Both the position numbers and the translations under genes were made by a program. Under the pieces are notes generated by a model. That model made no database searches, was not told where the DNA came from, and saw only the letters and a list, made by a program, of their open reading frames with translations. From contig OY763008.1 of the NCBI GenBank assembly GCA_963666905.2, forward strand, positions 4,092,001-4,156,000: a DNA stretch of 64,000 bases. The letters run 5' to 3'. This document shows positions 29,008-37,760 of the stretch, piece after piece; the first letter of the stretch is position 1; every line of letters begins with the position of its first letter. Source of the stretch: SP197 sp963666905 (GTDB lineage: Bacteria > Pseudomonadota > Alphaproteobacteria > SP197).

Positions 29008-30150
29008 ATGACCTCGGGCACATTCCGGCACTACCTCGATCTCTGCTCCTCGGGAGACCTCGTGCCCGATCCGGGTCAGGACAGGGCGGCGCGGCGCCTC
29101 GACCGGCTGGCGCAGGACCTCGCCGGAGCGGGCGGGAGAAACCTTCTCGACCGCGTCCTGCGGCGGCGGCGCGACGTTCCCCGCGGCGTATGGCTCCACG
29201 GCGGCGTGGGAACGGGAAAGTCCATGCTGATGGATCTCTTCTACGAGCACGCGCCGGTCCAGGCGAAGCAGCGCCACCACTTCCATGCCTTCATGCGCGG
29301 CGTGCATCGCGCCATCCAGGAACGTCAGGCCACCGCGGGCCCTGCCAACGACACGATCCGGTTCACCGCGCAGGCGCTCGTCGGCGGGAGGCGTCTTCTG
29401 TGTTTCGACGAGTTTCACGTCGCGGACATCGCCGATGCGATGATCCTCGGCCGGCTCTTCGAGCAGTTCCTCGCGCTTGGCGTGGTCATGGTCGCGACGT
29501 CGAACCAGCATCCGCGCGACCTCTACCGGGGCGGCATCAACCGCCAGCTCTTCGTTCCCTTCATCGACAGGCTCGAGACGCAGCTCGATGTCGTCGAGGT
29601 CGACGCCGGGCGCGACTACCGCAAGACGATCCTCGCCCGCACCGGCGCCTACATTCCTTCGCTGGGCCCGGCGGCCGCGGAGGCCCTCGACAGGGCCTTT
29701 CGCCGCCTCGTCGGCGATGCCGATATCGAACCCCTCGACATTCCCGTGGAGGGGCGGGCCGTCCATGTCCCTCGCCAGGCACGCCACGTGGCCCGCTTCA
29801 CCTTCGCCGAACTGTGCGCCCGGCCCCTTGCGGCGCCCGACTACCTGGCACTCGCCGAATCGTTCCACACCGTGATCATCGACGGCATACCGGTCCTCAC
29901 CCCGGACCGGCGCAACGAGGCGCGGCGCTTGGTGACCCTGATCGACATCCTCTACGAGAACCGCGTGAACCTGCTGTGCTCCGCCGCCGGACCGCCGGAA
30001 GCCCTCTATCCTGAAGGCGACGGCGCCTTCGAGTTTCGCCGGACCGCGTCGCGGCTGGTGGAAATGCGCTCGGCGGAGTACCTCGAGAGCGGGCGGGACG
30101 TCAGCCGATCGGAACGTCGAGAAAGGCCACGAACGACACGAGGCCGATGA
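29008..30150 (+). CDS. zapE: cell division protein ZapE (AFG1-like ATPase)
   Basis: 380 aa P-loop ATPase associated with Z-ring constriction; in alphaproteobacteria it is a common neighbour of TCA-cycle genes, which are not seen here. Walker A HGGVGTGKSMLMD, Walker B LLCFDEFHVADIADAMIL and sensor ATSNQHP are intact, and the C-terminal EF..FAELC-type segment (FTFAELCARPLAAPDY) is typical. ATG 29008 begins MTSGTFRHYLDL. The last 50 bases overlap the convergent NicO gene; the tail there is basic (RSERRERPRTTRGR) and probably not conserved. Confidence 0.93.
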   Translation: MTSGTFRHYLDLCSSGDLVPDPGQDRAARRLDRLAQDLAGAGGRNLLDRVLRRRRDVPRGVWLHGGVGTGKSMLMDLFYEHAPVQAKQRHHFHAFMRGVHRAIQERQATAGPANDTIRFTAQALVGGRRLLCFDEFHVADIADAMILGRLFEQFLALGVVMVATSNQHPRDLYRGGINRQLFVPFIDRLETQLDVVEVDAGRDYRKTILARTGAYIPSLGPAAAEALDRAFRRLVGDADIEPLDIPVEGRAVHVPRQARHVARFTFAELCARPLAAPDYLALAESFHTVIIDGIPVLTPDRRNEARRLVTLIDILYENRVNLLCSAAGPPEALYPEGDGAFEFRRTASRLVEMRSAEYLESGRDVSRSERRERPRTTRGR

Positions 30151-31159
30151 GCGTGACGACGATGGCGCCGCCGAAGTTGAGGGAATGGCGCATCATGAGC
30201 GTGCCGGACGAGGTGCCACCGTGGCTCTCCACCAGCCTCAGGGCCGTCTGGCGCGCAATGATGGCGCCGACGCCCAGAGTGCAGATGGTGACGCCGATGC
30301 CGGCGGACATGGCGGCGACGAGGATGAACCCCGGATAGATCATGTCGTTGGCGACGGCATAGAGCATGATGAGAACGGCGCCGGGGCAGGGAACCACGCC
30401 GGCGGCGAACGCCATCAGGCCGCTTTCGACCTTGGAAGCCTGTTTCGTCCCGGCCGCCTGGTCATGCGCGTGGCCGCCGTGTTCGGTGGCGTGGCTGTGG
30501 CCGTGTGCATGGCCGCCGTGTCCGTGATCACGGGCACTGTGCCCGGCGGCGTGGCTGTGGCCGTGACCGACCTCCGCCGGGTCGATGTAGCCCAACGCGG
30601 CGCGCAGGGCCTGGTAGAGCATGTAGAGGCCGATGGCGGCGATGATGAGGAAACTCGCCGCCCTCACACCGGGGACTTCCGCCAGGCCGACCCCGAATCC
30701 GGTGCGTAGCGTGATGTCCGCGAGCCAGACGATCACGATGGCGGCGATGACATGCACCACGGCCACCTGGAGGGCCATCACGACGCCGCGCCCGACCCGC
30801 ACGTCGCGTCCGAGAAAGTACGAGATGATGATGAACTTGCCGTGACCGGGGCCGAAGGCATGGAACATGCCGTAGAGGAAGGCGATGGCCAGGCCGAGGA
30901 AGAACGCCCCAAGGTTCTCGCCCCGTTCGACCGCGCTCATGTGGCGGGCGACCTCCGCGTTGGCCTTGCGCTGGAAACCGACGATGAAATCCGTCCAGCG
31001 CTGCCACAGTCCCCCGTCGCCGCGCGCGGCCTCGACCGGTGTGACGCTTGTCACGGAGACGGCGGCCGCCTCGTCGGCCAGCACCGGCCCGGCGGCGGGA
31101 AGGCAGACGAGGGCGCCGAGAACGAGAACGGCGCCGAGCAGGCGTGGAGCGTGCCTCAT
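30101..31159 (-). CDS. NicO/RcnA-type nickel-cobalt transporter
   Basis: 352 aa from ATG 31159. Signal-like N-terminus, then about six to seven membrane segments with AFLYGMFHAFGPGHGK and FAAGVVPCPGAVLIMLYAV, the hallmark motifs of the NicO family. A cytosolic or periplasmic loop at about 205-245 is very histidine-rich (HGHSHAAGHS and HGHGGHAHGHSHATEHGGHAH), typical of a metal-binding segment. Likely role: export or uptake of Ni/Co. ATG overlaps the DUF1007 stop (ATGA), its usual partner. Confidence 0.88.
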   Translation of the reverse strand: MRHAPRLLGAVLVLGALVCLPAAGPVLADEAAAVSVTSVTPVEAARGDGGLWQRWTDFIVGFQRKANAEVARHMSAVERGENLGAFFLGLAIAFLYGMFHAFGPGHGKFIIISYFLGRDVRVGRGVVMALQVAVVHVIAAIVIVWLADITLRTGFGVGLAEVPGVRAASFLIIAAIGLYMLYQALRAALGYIDPAEVGHGHSHAAGHSARDHGHGGHAHGHSHATEHGGHAHDQAAGTKQASKVESGLMAFAAGVVPCPGAVLIMLYAVANDMIYPGFILVAAMSAGIGVTICTLGVGAIIARQTALRLVESHGGTSSGTLMMRHSLNFGGAIVVTLIGLVSFVAFLDVPIG

Positions 31160-31746
31160 GGCGGGTCTCCGCAGCGAAGGGTGATGGTCGAGAAGTGTCC
31201 GGCCGTCGGGCCCCGGCCCGGCCCGGCGACGAAGGCGCACGAGGGATCGAGCGCCCCCTCCACCTTGAGGAAATCACTCTCGGCAAAGGAGAAGTCGAAG
31301 AACACCTCGCGGTCGTGGAGACTCGCGACCACGTCCGTTGTCCTGTAGTCCACCGCGTCATCGAAGGCGAAGTCGAAGGTGACCGCCAGGCGTTCCGGCT
31401 CGACCACCGGTTCGACATCGACGAGGGTGAAGGCCAGGGGCGTGTCGTCGGCGAGGAGATGGAGATACCAGTTCCTCGAGGCGAGTTCCGCCAGGATGCC
31501 GGTTTTCAGCACCTCGGTTTCACTGGCCGTCGCGATGCCGTCTCCGTCCGTGTCGACATGTTCGAAGAGGAAGCTGCTGGCGAACGGGTCGAAGTGCCAG
31601 TCCACGGCAAGGCCCGTGAGCGCGTTCTCCGTCATCCGGAAGAGGTAGCTGGTGGTGACCCACACGTCCGGATTGGCCGACACCGGCCGGCCCGCCGCGA
31701 GAACGAGGGCGATGACGAAGGGGATCCTCGCAAGCACGGGTTGCAT
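31156..31746 (-). CDS. DUF1007 family periplasmic protein
   Basis: 196 aa with a signal peptide (about 1-24, cleavage near VSA-NPD). The DUF1007 pattern is present: HPHVW-like PDVWVTTSYLF, then LTGLAVDWHFDPFAS, a calcium-loop-like DTDGDGIATASE and FFDFSFAESDFLKVE. The initial HPH histidines that usually start the mature protein are replaced (NPDVW). Proteins of this family accompany NicO-type transporters and probably deliver or bind the metal. It overlaps the transporter gene by 4 bases. Confidence 0.85.
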   Translation of the reverse strand: MQPVLARIPFVIALVLAAGRPVSANPDVWVTTSYLFRMTENALTGLAVDWHFDPFASSFLFEHVDTDGDGIATASETEVLKTGILAELASRNWYLHLLADDTPLAFTLVDVEPVVEPERLAVTFDFAFDDAVDYRTTDVVASLHDREVFFDFSFAESDFLKVEGALDPSCAFVAGPGRGPTAGHFSTITLRCGDPP

Positions 31747-31754
31747 GAGCGACC

Positions 31755-31783
31755 TTGATCCGGCCAGGCGGCCAGTCTATGAC
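31755..31783 (+). promoter_or_regulatory. possible promoter of the gene at 31810
   Basis: TTGATC (31755-31760), a 17-base spacer and TATGAC (31778-31783) point rightward, about 27 bases before the ATG at 31810. Each box matches consensus at 4 positions and the spacing is ideal. Confidence 0.45.
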
Positions 31784-31809
31784 ATGTCGACTGACATTTC
31801 AAAGCGGGC

Positions 31810-32628
31810 ATGCTGCGCGACATCGTCGAGGCCCTCCGGCATCCGGCTCCCTGGTACCTGGCGCCCATGGGATACTTCAGGGAACTCTCCGGAATCGCCG
31901 GCCGCGCCGTCGAGTGTCGGGAGGAATGGCAGCCCCACCTCGCCCGGACCCGGTGCGCGATCGAGCGCGCGGTCGGGTCCTGTTCCCGGCGCGGCACCGT
32001 TGCCGTGGCGGGATCCGGGCTGCTGCTCGACGTGCCGCTCGATACCCTCAGCGAGGCCTTCGGGCGCGTCGTGCTCATGGATATCCATCATGGCGCAAGC
32101 GTCCGCAGGGCCGTCCGGGCCCGCGCCAACGTCGAACTGGCCCGCGTCGACATCACGGGCGCGGTGCGCGACTTCTACCGCTTCGCCCGCTCAGGAGGCC
32201 GCGGAGCGCTCCCCCGGAGCCGGCCGCCTGTCGCCGCCCCGCCCTTCGATCTCGTGATCTCCGTCAACCTGCTCTCCCAGCTTGCGGTCATTCCCCGGAA
32301 CTACATCCTCGGTCACTGTCCGGCCTTTCCTCCCGCGCGCCTGGACGAGCTCACCCGGGACATCGTCTGCCGCCACCTCGAGTGGCTCGCCGCCAGCGGA
32401 CACAAGGCCTGCCTTGTCAGCGATGTCGAGCGCCGGGAAACGGGCGTGGACGGCGGGACGGTCGTCAAGGACCTCCTCGGCGGGTTCGTCCTGCCGGAAG
32501 CGGACGAGACCTGGACATGGACCATCGCCCCGGCGGGAAAGGTCTTCAGGGACCTCGAGGCGGTGCACCGCGTGGCCGCATGGCCGGACTTCAGGTGGAC
32601 TCCGGCCGCCCCATCAGGATCTCGATGA
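31810..32628 (+). CDS. hypothetical protein, Rossmann-like
   Basis: 272 aa, no confident family. A possible methyltransferase-like core: VAVAGSGLLLDVPL followed by RVVLMDIHHG and FDLVISVNLLSQL would be strands 1, 2 and 4 of a Rossmann fold. The C-terminus carries CLVSDVERRE and a Trp-rich end. No signal peptide. Its last 38 bases overlap the convergent GntR gene. It appears to be monocistronic with its own promoter. Confidence 0.7.
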   Translation: MLRDIVEALRHPAPWYLAPMGYFRELSGIAGRAVECREEWQPHLARTRCAIERAVGSCSRRGTVAVAGSGLLLDVPLDTLSEAFGRVVLMDIHHGASVRRAVRARANVELARVDITGAVRDFYRFARSGGRGALPRSRPPVAAPPFDLVISVNLLSQLAVIPRNYILGHCPAFPPARLDELTRDIVCRHLEWLAASGHKACLVSDVERRETGVDGGTVVKDLLGGFVLPEADETWTWTIAPAGKVFRDLEAVHRVAAWPDFRWTPAAPSGSR

Positions 32629-33244
32629 TCTTCATCTGGCTCCCCTTGATGGCCCGTTCGGCACAGGCCGCCGCACGCGCCCCGTCGCCGGCGAGCAGGG
32701 CCTCCACGAGATCGTCATGGCGATGGTGAAACTCGACGCCCCTGTCCTTGAGGGCGAGGCTGAAGTGGACGATGCGCTCGTGCTGCTCGATCAGCGACAT
32801 GACGATTTCCGCGAGACGGCGGTTCCTGGAGGCCCGCATGACGTGTTCGTGGAAGGCATAGTTGGCTTCGCGATAGGCGGCGTCGGTCCCGTTTCCCGTC
32901 GAGGGATGACAGGCCCGGACCTCGGCATCGAGTGTCCTCAGCGTGGCGGCGTCGACATGGCCCGCCGCCAGGCGGGTGGCCTCGACCTCGAGCAGGAGGC
33001 GCAGCTGGAAGACCTCGTGGACGTCCTCGATGGAGATCGGCGCCACGATGTTGCCGCGGCGGCCGCGGGCGACCACGAGCTTCTCCTGGCGCAGCCGCGC
33101 CAGGGCGTTGCGCAACGGCGCCTTCGAGAAGCGGTAGCGTTCCGCCAGCATGCCTTCGGAGACCTCCGAGCCGGGCGCCAGGCGGCACAGGAGTATCTCG
33201 TTCTTGAGGGCCTGGTAGACCCGGTCGTTGAGGCTCTGGTTCAT
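32591..33244 (-). CDS. GntR-family regulator (FadR/FCD type)
   Basis: 217 aa from ATG 33244. N-terminal winged helix (about 1-70: VYQALKNEILLCRLAPGSEV, RYRFSKAPLRNALARLRQE) and a C-terminal all-helical FCD ligand domain (about 80-210) with metal-site residues in REANYAFHEHVM and HHRHDDLVEAL. It is the last gene of the peptide-type ABC operon, overlapping the ATPase gene by 4 bases, so it very likely controls that operon in response to its substrate. Confidence 0.9.
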   Translation of the reverse strand: MNQSLNDRVYQALKNEILLCRLAPGSEVSEGMLAERYRFSKAPLRNALARLRQEKLVVARGRRGNIVAPISIEDVHEVFQLRLLLEVEATRLAAGHVDAATLRTLDAEVRACHPSTGNGTDAAYREANYAFHEHVMRASRNRRLAEIVMSLIEQHERIVHFSLALKDRGVEFHHRHDDLVEALLAGDGARAAACAERAIKGSQMKIIEILMGRPEST

Positions 33245-34218
33245 GGCGTCCGCCGTCGGTGATGACAGGCCACCCGGTGGTCCGCCGCGATGACCGTGTC
33301 CCCGGGGTAGCGGGCCCGGCAGGCATCGTCGGCGAGCGGGCAGCGCGGATGAAAGTGGCAGCCTGCAGGCGGGCGCATCGGACTCGGCGGCTCCCCGGAA
33401 GCCAGGCTCGCGGCGGTCTCCAGACCGGTCTCGTCGAGCAGCGAAGCGGCGCCGAGCGCGCGCGTGTAGGGGTGGGCCGCAGCGGTGAAGATCGTTTCCA
33501 CGGGCGCGGTCTCGACGATGTGGCCGAGGTACATGACAGCCACCCGGTCGCAGATGTGGCGCATGGCTCTCAGGTCGTGGGAGATCATCAGGAGGGAAAG
33601 ATCGAACTTGCGCCTCAGGTCGTCCAGGAGATTGAGGATCTGGGCGCGGATCGAGGCGTCGAGGGACGATGTCGGTTCGTCGCAGATCAGGAAGACGGGT
33701 TCCAGCAACAGGGCCCGGGCGATGACGATGCGCTGGAGCTGTCCGCCGGAACACTGGCCCGGGTAGCGGCTCGCCATGGCGGGATCGATCCCGACCTCGT
33801 CCAGCATCGAGCCGATCCTTTCCGCGCGTTCCGCGGCGGTGCCGATGCGGTGCTCGGCGAGCGGCGCCATGAGCGAGTCGATCAGCCGCATCCTCGGATC
33901 GAGGGCCGCCACCGGATCCTGGAAGACCAGCTGGATCTTCCGGCGGAAGCGCCGCAGGTCCCGGGGCTTCATGGCGAGGACGTCGCGGCCGTCGATCGTC
34001 ACCGAGCCGCGGTCGGGCCGGATCTGGTTGACGATCAGGCGTGCCAGGGTGGACTTGCCGCATCCCGATTCGCCGACCAGCCCGAGGACCTCGCCGCGCA
34101 TGATCGAGAGGGTGACGCCGTCCACCGACCGCACCGCCAGTCCCCGCGCGCCGCGCACGCGAAAGTGCCGGGCGAGATCGCGGACCTCGACCAGGGGAGC
34201 CGTGCCGCCGGCGCTCAT
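33241..34218 (-). CDS. peptide/opine-type ABC transporter, ATP-binding subunit (DppF/OppF type)
   Basis: 325 aa from ATG 34218. Walker A GESGCGKST, Q-loop VFQDPVAALDPRM, signature SGGQLQRI, Walker B FLICDEPTSSLD and the H-loop SHDLRAM. The C-terminal oligopeptide-transporter domain CHFHPRCPLADDAC has the cysteines that bind an FeS cluster in some relatives. Overlaps neighbours by 4 bases on both sides. Confidence 0.93.
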   Translation of the reverse strand: MSAGGTAPLVEVRDLARHFRVRGARGLAVRSVDGVTLSIMRGEVLGLVGESGCGKSTLARLIVNQIRPDRGSVTIDGRDVLAMKPRDLRRFRRKIQLVFQDPVAALDPRMRLIDSLMAPLAEHRIGTAAERAERIGSMLDEVGIDPAMASRYPGQCSGGQLQRIVIARALLLEPVFLICDEPTSSLDASIRAQILNLLDDLRRKFDLSLLMISHDLRAMRHICDRVAVMYLGHIVETAPVETIFTAAAHPYTRALGAASLLDETGLETAASLASGEPPSPMRPPAGCHFHPRCPLADDACRARYPGDTVIAADHRVACHHRRRTP

Positions 34219-35192
34219 CGGCACGCCCAGCAGCGGACGCGGTGCGTGCCGCCCAACGGCGTCGGCGGCGGTTCGGCCGTCACGCAGGCGCTGCCGTCGT
34301 CGAGGGTCCGGACGCGGCCGCACCGGGGATGAAACCTGCAGCCGGGAATCGTCACGGCGGGCGAGGGAATGGTGCCCGGAATGCTCTCGAGACGGCCGCC
34401 GTCGGCCCGGCGCATCAGCGAACAGCCCACCAGGGCCCTCGTATAGGGGTGCTGCGCACGGTTCATGATCGTGGCCGTGGGTCCTTCCTCGACGATGCGC
34501 CCGGCGTACATCACGACGACACGGTCCGCCACGGCCGAGACGATTGCGAGATCGTGGGTAATGAGGAGGATCGAGAGCGTCCTGCGGAGCTTCTGCCTCT
34601 CCAGGAGGCTGAGGATCTGCGCCTGGACCGTGACGTCGAGCGCCGTCGTGGGTTCGTCGGCGATCAGCAGGTCCGGATCGCCGCTGAGCGCCGCGGCGAT
34701 CATGACCCTCTGCGCCATGCCGCCCGAGAGCTGATGGGCGAAGGCCCGGGCGCGTCTTTCGGGATCCGGGATGCCGACCTCCCGCAACAGCTCGATGGCG
34801 CGCGACCAGGCGCGCCGGCGCGAGGCGCCGCGGTGAAGGCGCAGGGCCTCGCCGACCTGCGAGGCCACCCGGCTCGAGGGATCGAGCATGGAGCGGGGCT
34901 GCTGGAAGATCATGCCGACGCGATTGCCCCGGATCGCGTCGAGAACCGCCGGCGGGGCTCCCGTGACGTCCTGTCCGCAGATCGAGATGCGCCCCCCCGT
35001 CGCGGCGAGAGGTTCAGGCAGCAGGTCTGTGAGCGACAGCGCCGTCACGGTCTTTCCGGAACCGGATTCCCCGACCAGGGCGACGGTCTCCCCGGGAAGG
35101 ATTTCGAGATCGAGGTTCACCACGACGGGAATGTGTCCTGCGATCGAGATGTCGAGGCCCTCGACCTTCAGCACGGGCTCCGCCGGCATCAT
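34215..35192 (-). CDS. peptide/opine-type ABC transporter, ATP-binding subunit (DppD/OppD type)
   Basis: 325 aa from ATG 35192 (MMPAEPVLKVEGL). Walker A GESGSGKTV, Q-loop IFQQPRSMLDP, signature LSGGMAQRV, Walker B LLIADEPTTALD, H-loop THDLAIV, and the C-terminal CRFHPRCGRV oligopeptide domain. Works as heterodimer with the DppF-type subunit. ATG overlaps the permease stop (ATGA). Confidence 0.93.
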   Translation of the reverse strand: MMPAEPVLKVEGLDISIAGHIPVVVNLDLEILPGETVALVGESGSGKTVTALSLTDLLPEPLAATGGRISICGQDVTGAPPAVLDAIRGNRVGMIFQQPRSMLDPSSRVASQVGEALRLHRGASRRRAWSRAIELLREVGIPDPERRARAFAHQLSGGMAQRVMIAAALSGDPDLLIADEPTTALDVTVQAQILSLLERQKLRRTLSILLITHDLAIVSAVADRVVVMYAGRIVEEGPTATIMNRAQHPYTRALVGCSLMRRADGGRLESIPGTIPSPAVTIPGCRFHPRCGRVRTLDDGSACVTAEPPPTPLGGTHRVRCWACR

Positions 35193-36040
35193 TCCTCCCC
35201 CGAGCGCACCCGGCGCGACCTGTCCGCATCGATTTCCAGCCCCTGGCCCATCAGGGTGACGCTGAGCGCAGTGATCATGATGGCAAGGCCCGGGGCAATG
35301 ACCAGCAGGGGCTGCCTGTCGGCGTGCATCCTGGCATCGGCGAGCATGGCCCCCCAGTCCGAGTCCGGCGGCTGGACGCCGAGGCCGAGGTAGGAGAGCG
35401 CGCCGACGGTGATCAGCTTGTGGCCGAAACGCAGGAACGTCATCGCCGATATGGGACGCAGGGCGTTGGGGATCACGTGCCTGACGATGATGAAGGTCCG
35501 GGAGCAGCCGAGCACTTCGGCGGCCGCGATGAAGTCCCTGGAGGAGAGATCGAGCGCGATCCCCCGGGCGAGCCGCGCGAACGGCGTCCATCCCACCAGG
35601 GTCAGCGCCAGGACGAGGGTGCCGAAACCGGGACCGATGATGGCGATCAGGAAGAGGGCGACGACGATCTCCGGAAAGGAGATGAGAACGTCCACGATCC
35701 GCATCACCGCCTCGTCGACGGCGCCGCCGGCGCGCCCGCACCAGGCGCCGACGAGCGTTCCGATGGCGACCGAGAGCAGCAGGGTGATGGTCGCGACGAC
35801 GACGGAGAATCGGCCGCCGTGGAGAAGGCGGGCCCAGAGGTCGCGCCCGAGCTGGTCTGTTCCCAGCCAGTGGTCGCCGGCGGGCGCCTGAAGCCGTTCC
35901 ATGAGGTTCTGGGCCACCGGGTCATGCAGGGAAATGAGCGGCGCCGCCGCCAGGAGAACGGCCATGGCCGTGCCGGCAAGGAGCCCGGCGATGAAGCTCC
36001 AGTGCTGCCGCGCGATCCATTCCGCGATACGCGCCGGCAT
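35189..36040 (-). CDS. peptide-type ABC transporter permease (DppC/OppC type)
   Basis: 283 aa from ATG 36040 with about six membrane helices, the DppC N-terminal segment (HWLGTDQLGRDLWARLLHG) and the cytosolic EAA loop (DFIAAAEVLGCSRTFIIVRHV). It forms the channel with the upstream DppB-type permease, whose stop lies 2 bases away. Confidence 0.93.
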   Translation of the reverse strand: MPARIAEWIARQHWSFIAGLLAGTAMAVLLAAAPLISLHDPVAQNLMERLQAPAGDHWLGTDQLGRDLWARLLHGGRFSVVVATITLLLSVAIGTLVGAWCGRAGGAVDEAVMRIVDVLISFPEIVVALFLIAIIGPGFGTLVLALTLVGWTPFARLARGIALDLSSRDFIAAAEVLGCSRTFIIVRHVIPNALRPISAMTFLRFGHKLITVGALSYLGLGVQPPDSDWGAMLADARMHADRQPLLVIAPGLAIMITALSVTLMGQGLEIDADRSRRVRSGEE

Positions 36041-36042
36041 GG

Positions 36043-36990
36043 TCAGCTCGCCTCGCCCGTGACGGTGACGGCCGGATTGAGGACGCCGTAGAGGATGTCG
36101 GCGAGCGTGTTGATGAGGATGGCGAGGCCGACGATCGAGATCACGCTGCCCTGGAGCACCGGAATGTCGTTGTTGATGACGGCGGCGTAGACGAGGCGGC
36201 CCATGCCCGGAATGGCAAAGATCACCTCGACGACGACGGAGCCGCCGAGCAGGCCTGCAAGCCACAGGGCGAAGACCGTCAGAACGGGCTGGAGTCCGTT
36301 TCTCAGGCCGTGCCGCACGAGGGCGCGGATCATGCCGAGGCCCCGGCTTCGGGCGGCCATGATGTAGTCGGCGTGGAGCACGTCGATCATCGAGGCCCGC
36401 ATGACCTTTGCGAAGTAGGCAAGGGGCCTGAGACTGAGGACGATGGCGGGAAGGACCAGTGTCTCCAGGCCCGAGAAGCCCGCCGACGGCAGCCAACCCA
36501 GCTCCACGGCGAAGAGAAGGACGAGGACGGGCGCCAGCCAGTACTCGGGCACGGACACGAAACCCTGTGCCAGGAAGGTGACGATGCTGTCGAGGCGGCG
36601 CCCCTGGTGGACCGCCGCCAGGGTGCCGACGGGCAGCGCGATCACGAGAGCCAGGGCCAGCGCGGTGAGCGCGATGGTGGCCGAGACACCCAGGGCCCGC
36701 AGGATCTGGTCGGCCACGGGAAGCCTGCTGGTGAAGGAGAGACCGAGGTCCCCCTGGAAGACCCTGCCCAGCCAGGCGAGGAACTGGTGGAGGAGGGGCC
36801 TGTCGAGGCCCAGTTCTATGGCGAGCGCCCTTGCCGCCTCGCTGTCGACCGCAAGGTCCGCAACCCGCGAGCGGATGATGGCGCGCGCGGGGTCAGTGTC
36901 GCCGAGCCAGGGAACCAGGAACGCGAGAAACGAGACGAGGGCCAGCGTGACGACGAGAACAAGCGCTCGCTTGAGAAGGAACCGCTCCAT
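36043..36990 (-). CDS. peptide-type ABC transporter permease (DppB/OppB type)
   Basis: 315 aa with six predicted helices. The N-terminal extracytoplasmic domain contains LGLDRPLLHQFLAWLGRVFQ and the EAA loop reads ADYIMAARSRGLGMIRALVR; GLLGGSVVVEVIFAIPGMGRL is the typical C-terminal signature. Part of the operon SBP, HAD enzyme, DppB, DppC, DppD, DppF, GntR. Confidence 0.93.
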   Translation of the reverse strand: MERFLLKRALVLVVTLALVSFLAFLVPWLGDTDPARAIIRSRVADLAVDSEAARALAIELGLDRPLLHQFLAWLGRVFQGDLGLSFTSRLPVADQILRALGVSATIALTALALALVIALPVGTLAAVHQGRRLDSIVTFLAQGFVSVPEYWLAPVLVLLFAVELGWLPSAGFSGLETLVLPAIVLSLRPLAYFAKVMRASMIDVLHADYIMAARSRGLGMIRALVRHGLRNGLQPVLTVFALWLAGLLGGSVVVEVIFAIPGMGRLVYAAVINNDIPVLQGSVISIVGLAILINTLADILYGVLNPAVTVTGEAS

Positions 36991-37065
36991 CAGGTGGCGT
37001 TCCCCCGCGGCCGGCCGCAGCCGCGTGCCGTCACGGTCCCGGCACGGCGCCGCCGGCCGCCCGGC

Positions 37066-37740
37066 TCACAGGCCGAGCAGGCCGGGCAGGTGCGAGATGT
37101 CGGGAATCTCGTGGTAACCGAAGAACGGCACCGAGGGTTCGTACCCGCGGTTGACGTAGACCTTGTTGACGATGCGCATGCCGTGGCACGGCATCAGGTC
37201 GTAGTAGAGACTCGCCGACACGTGCAGGATCTCGTGGCGTTCGCAACCAAGCGCGTCCAGCATGTACTGGAACGCCGCGAAACAGGGCTTGTACGCCTTC
37301 GCCTGTTCCGCCGTGAAGACGGCATGGACGGGCGCACCGAGCTTGTCGACATTGTGCCTGATCTGCCCGTCGTTGGCATTCGAGAGAATGACGAGAGGGT
37401 ACCGTTCGGCCGTTCTCGCCAGGGCCTGCGGGACATCGGGATGCGGGCCCCACGTGGGGATCGCATCCACGATGGCATCGGCAACGGCGCCGCTGTAGGC
37501 GACGTTCCAGAGATCGCACGTCCGCCTGAACGAGTTGGTGATCACTTGCGCATAGGGCTTGAACGTGCCCAGGACTTCGTCGCCGCGGATGGCCTCGAAG
37601 TCGTCGAGAAAGTCGTTCATGCCCTCCCCGGGTACCCGGTCCGCCATCAGTCCGGCCGTGACGTCGGACATCTGGAAGTCTGTCAGCGTCCCGTAGAGGT
37701 CGAAGGTGATGTACTTCGGTTCAGGAAGAATGGCGGTCAT
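37066..37740 (-). CDS. haloacid dehalogenase type II-like hydrolase
   Basis: 224 aa HAD-superfamily protein with the nucleophile Asp in ITFDLYGTLTDF (about residue 14), motif II LSNAND and a Lys in KAYKPC (about 150), the arrangement of L-2-haloacid dehalogenases. It could also act on a phosphorylated or other substrate. Located between the binding protein and the permeases, so it probably processes the imported compound; that substrate is unknown. Confidence 0.85.
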   Translation of the reverse strand: MTAILPEPKYITFDLYGTLTDFQMSDVTAGLMADRVPGEGMNDFLDDFEAIRGDEVLGTFKPYAQVITNSFRRTCDLWNVAYSGAVADAIVDAIPTWGPHPDVPQALARTAERYPLVILSNANDGQIRHNVDKLGAPVHAVFTAEQAKAYKPCFAAFQYMLDALGCERHEILHVSASLYYDLMPCHGMRIVNKVYVNRGYEPSVPFFGYHEIPDISHLPGLLGL

Positions 37741-37760
37741 TGCGAGTCCCGATGATCCCG

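Noticed and set aside
28873..29868. N-terminal extension of the amidase frame
   Set aside because: It is antisense to zapE; the amidase family starts at MANLDLCYTP (28872).
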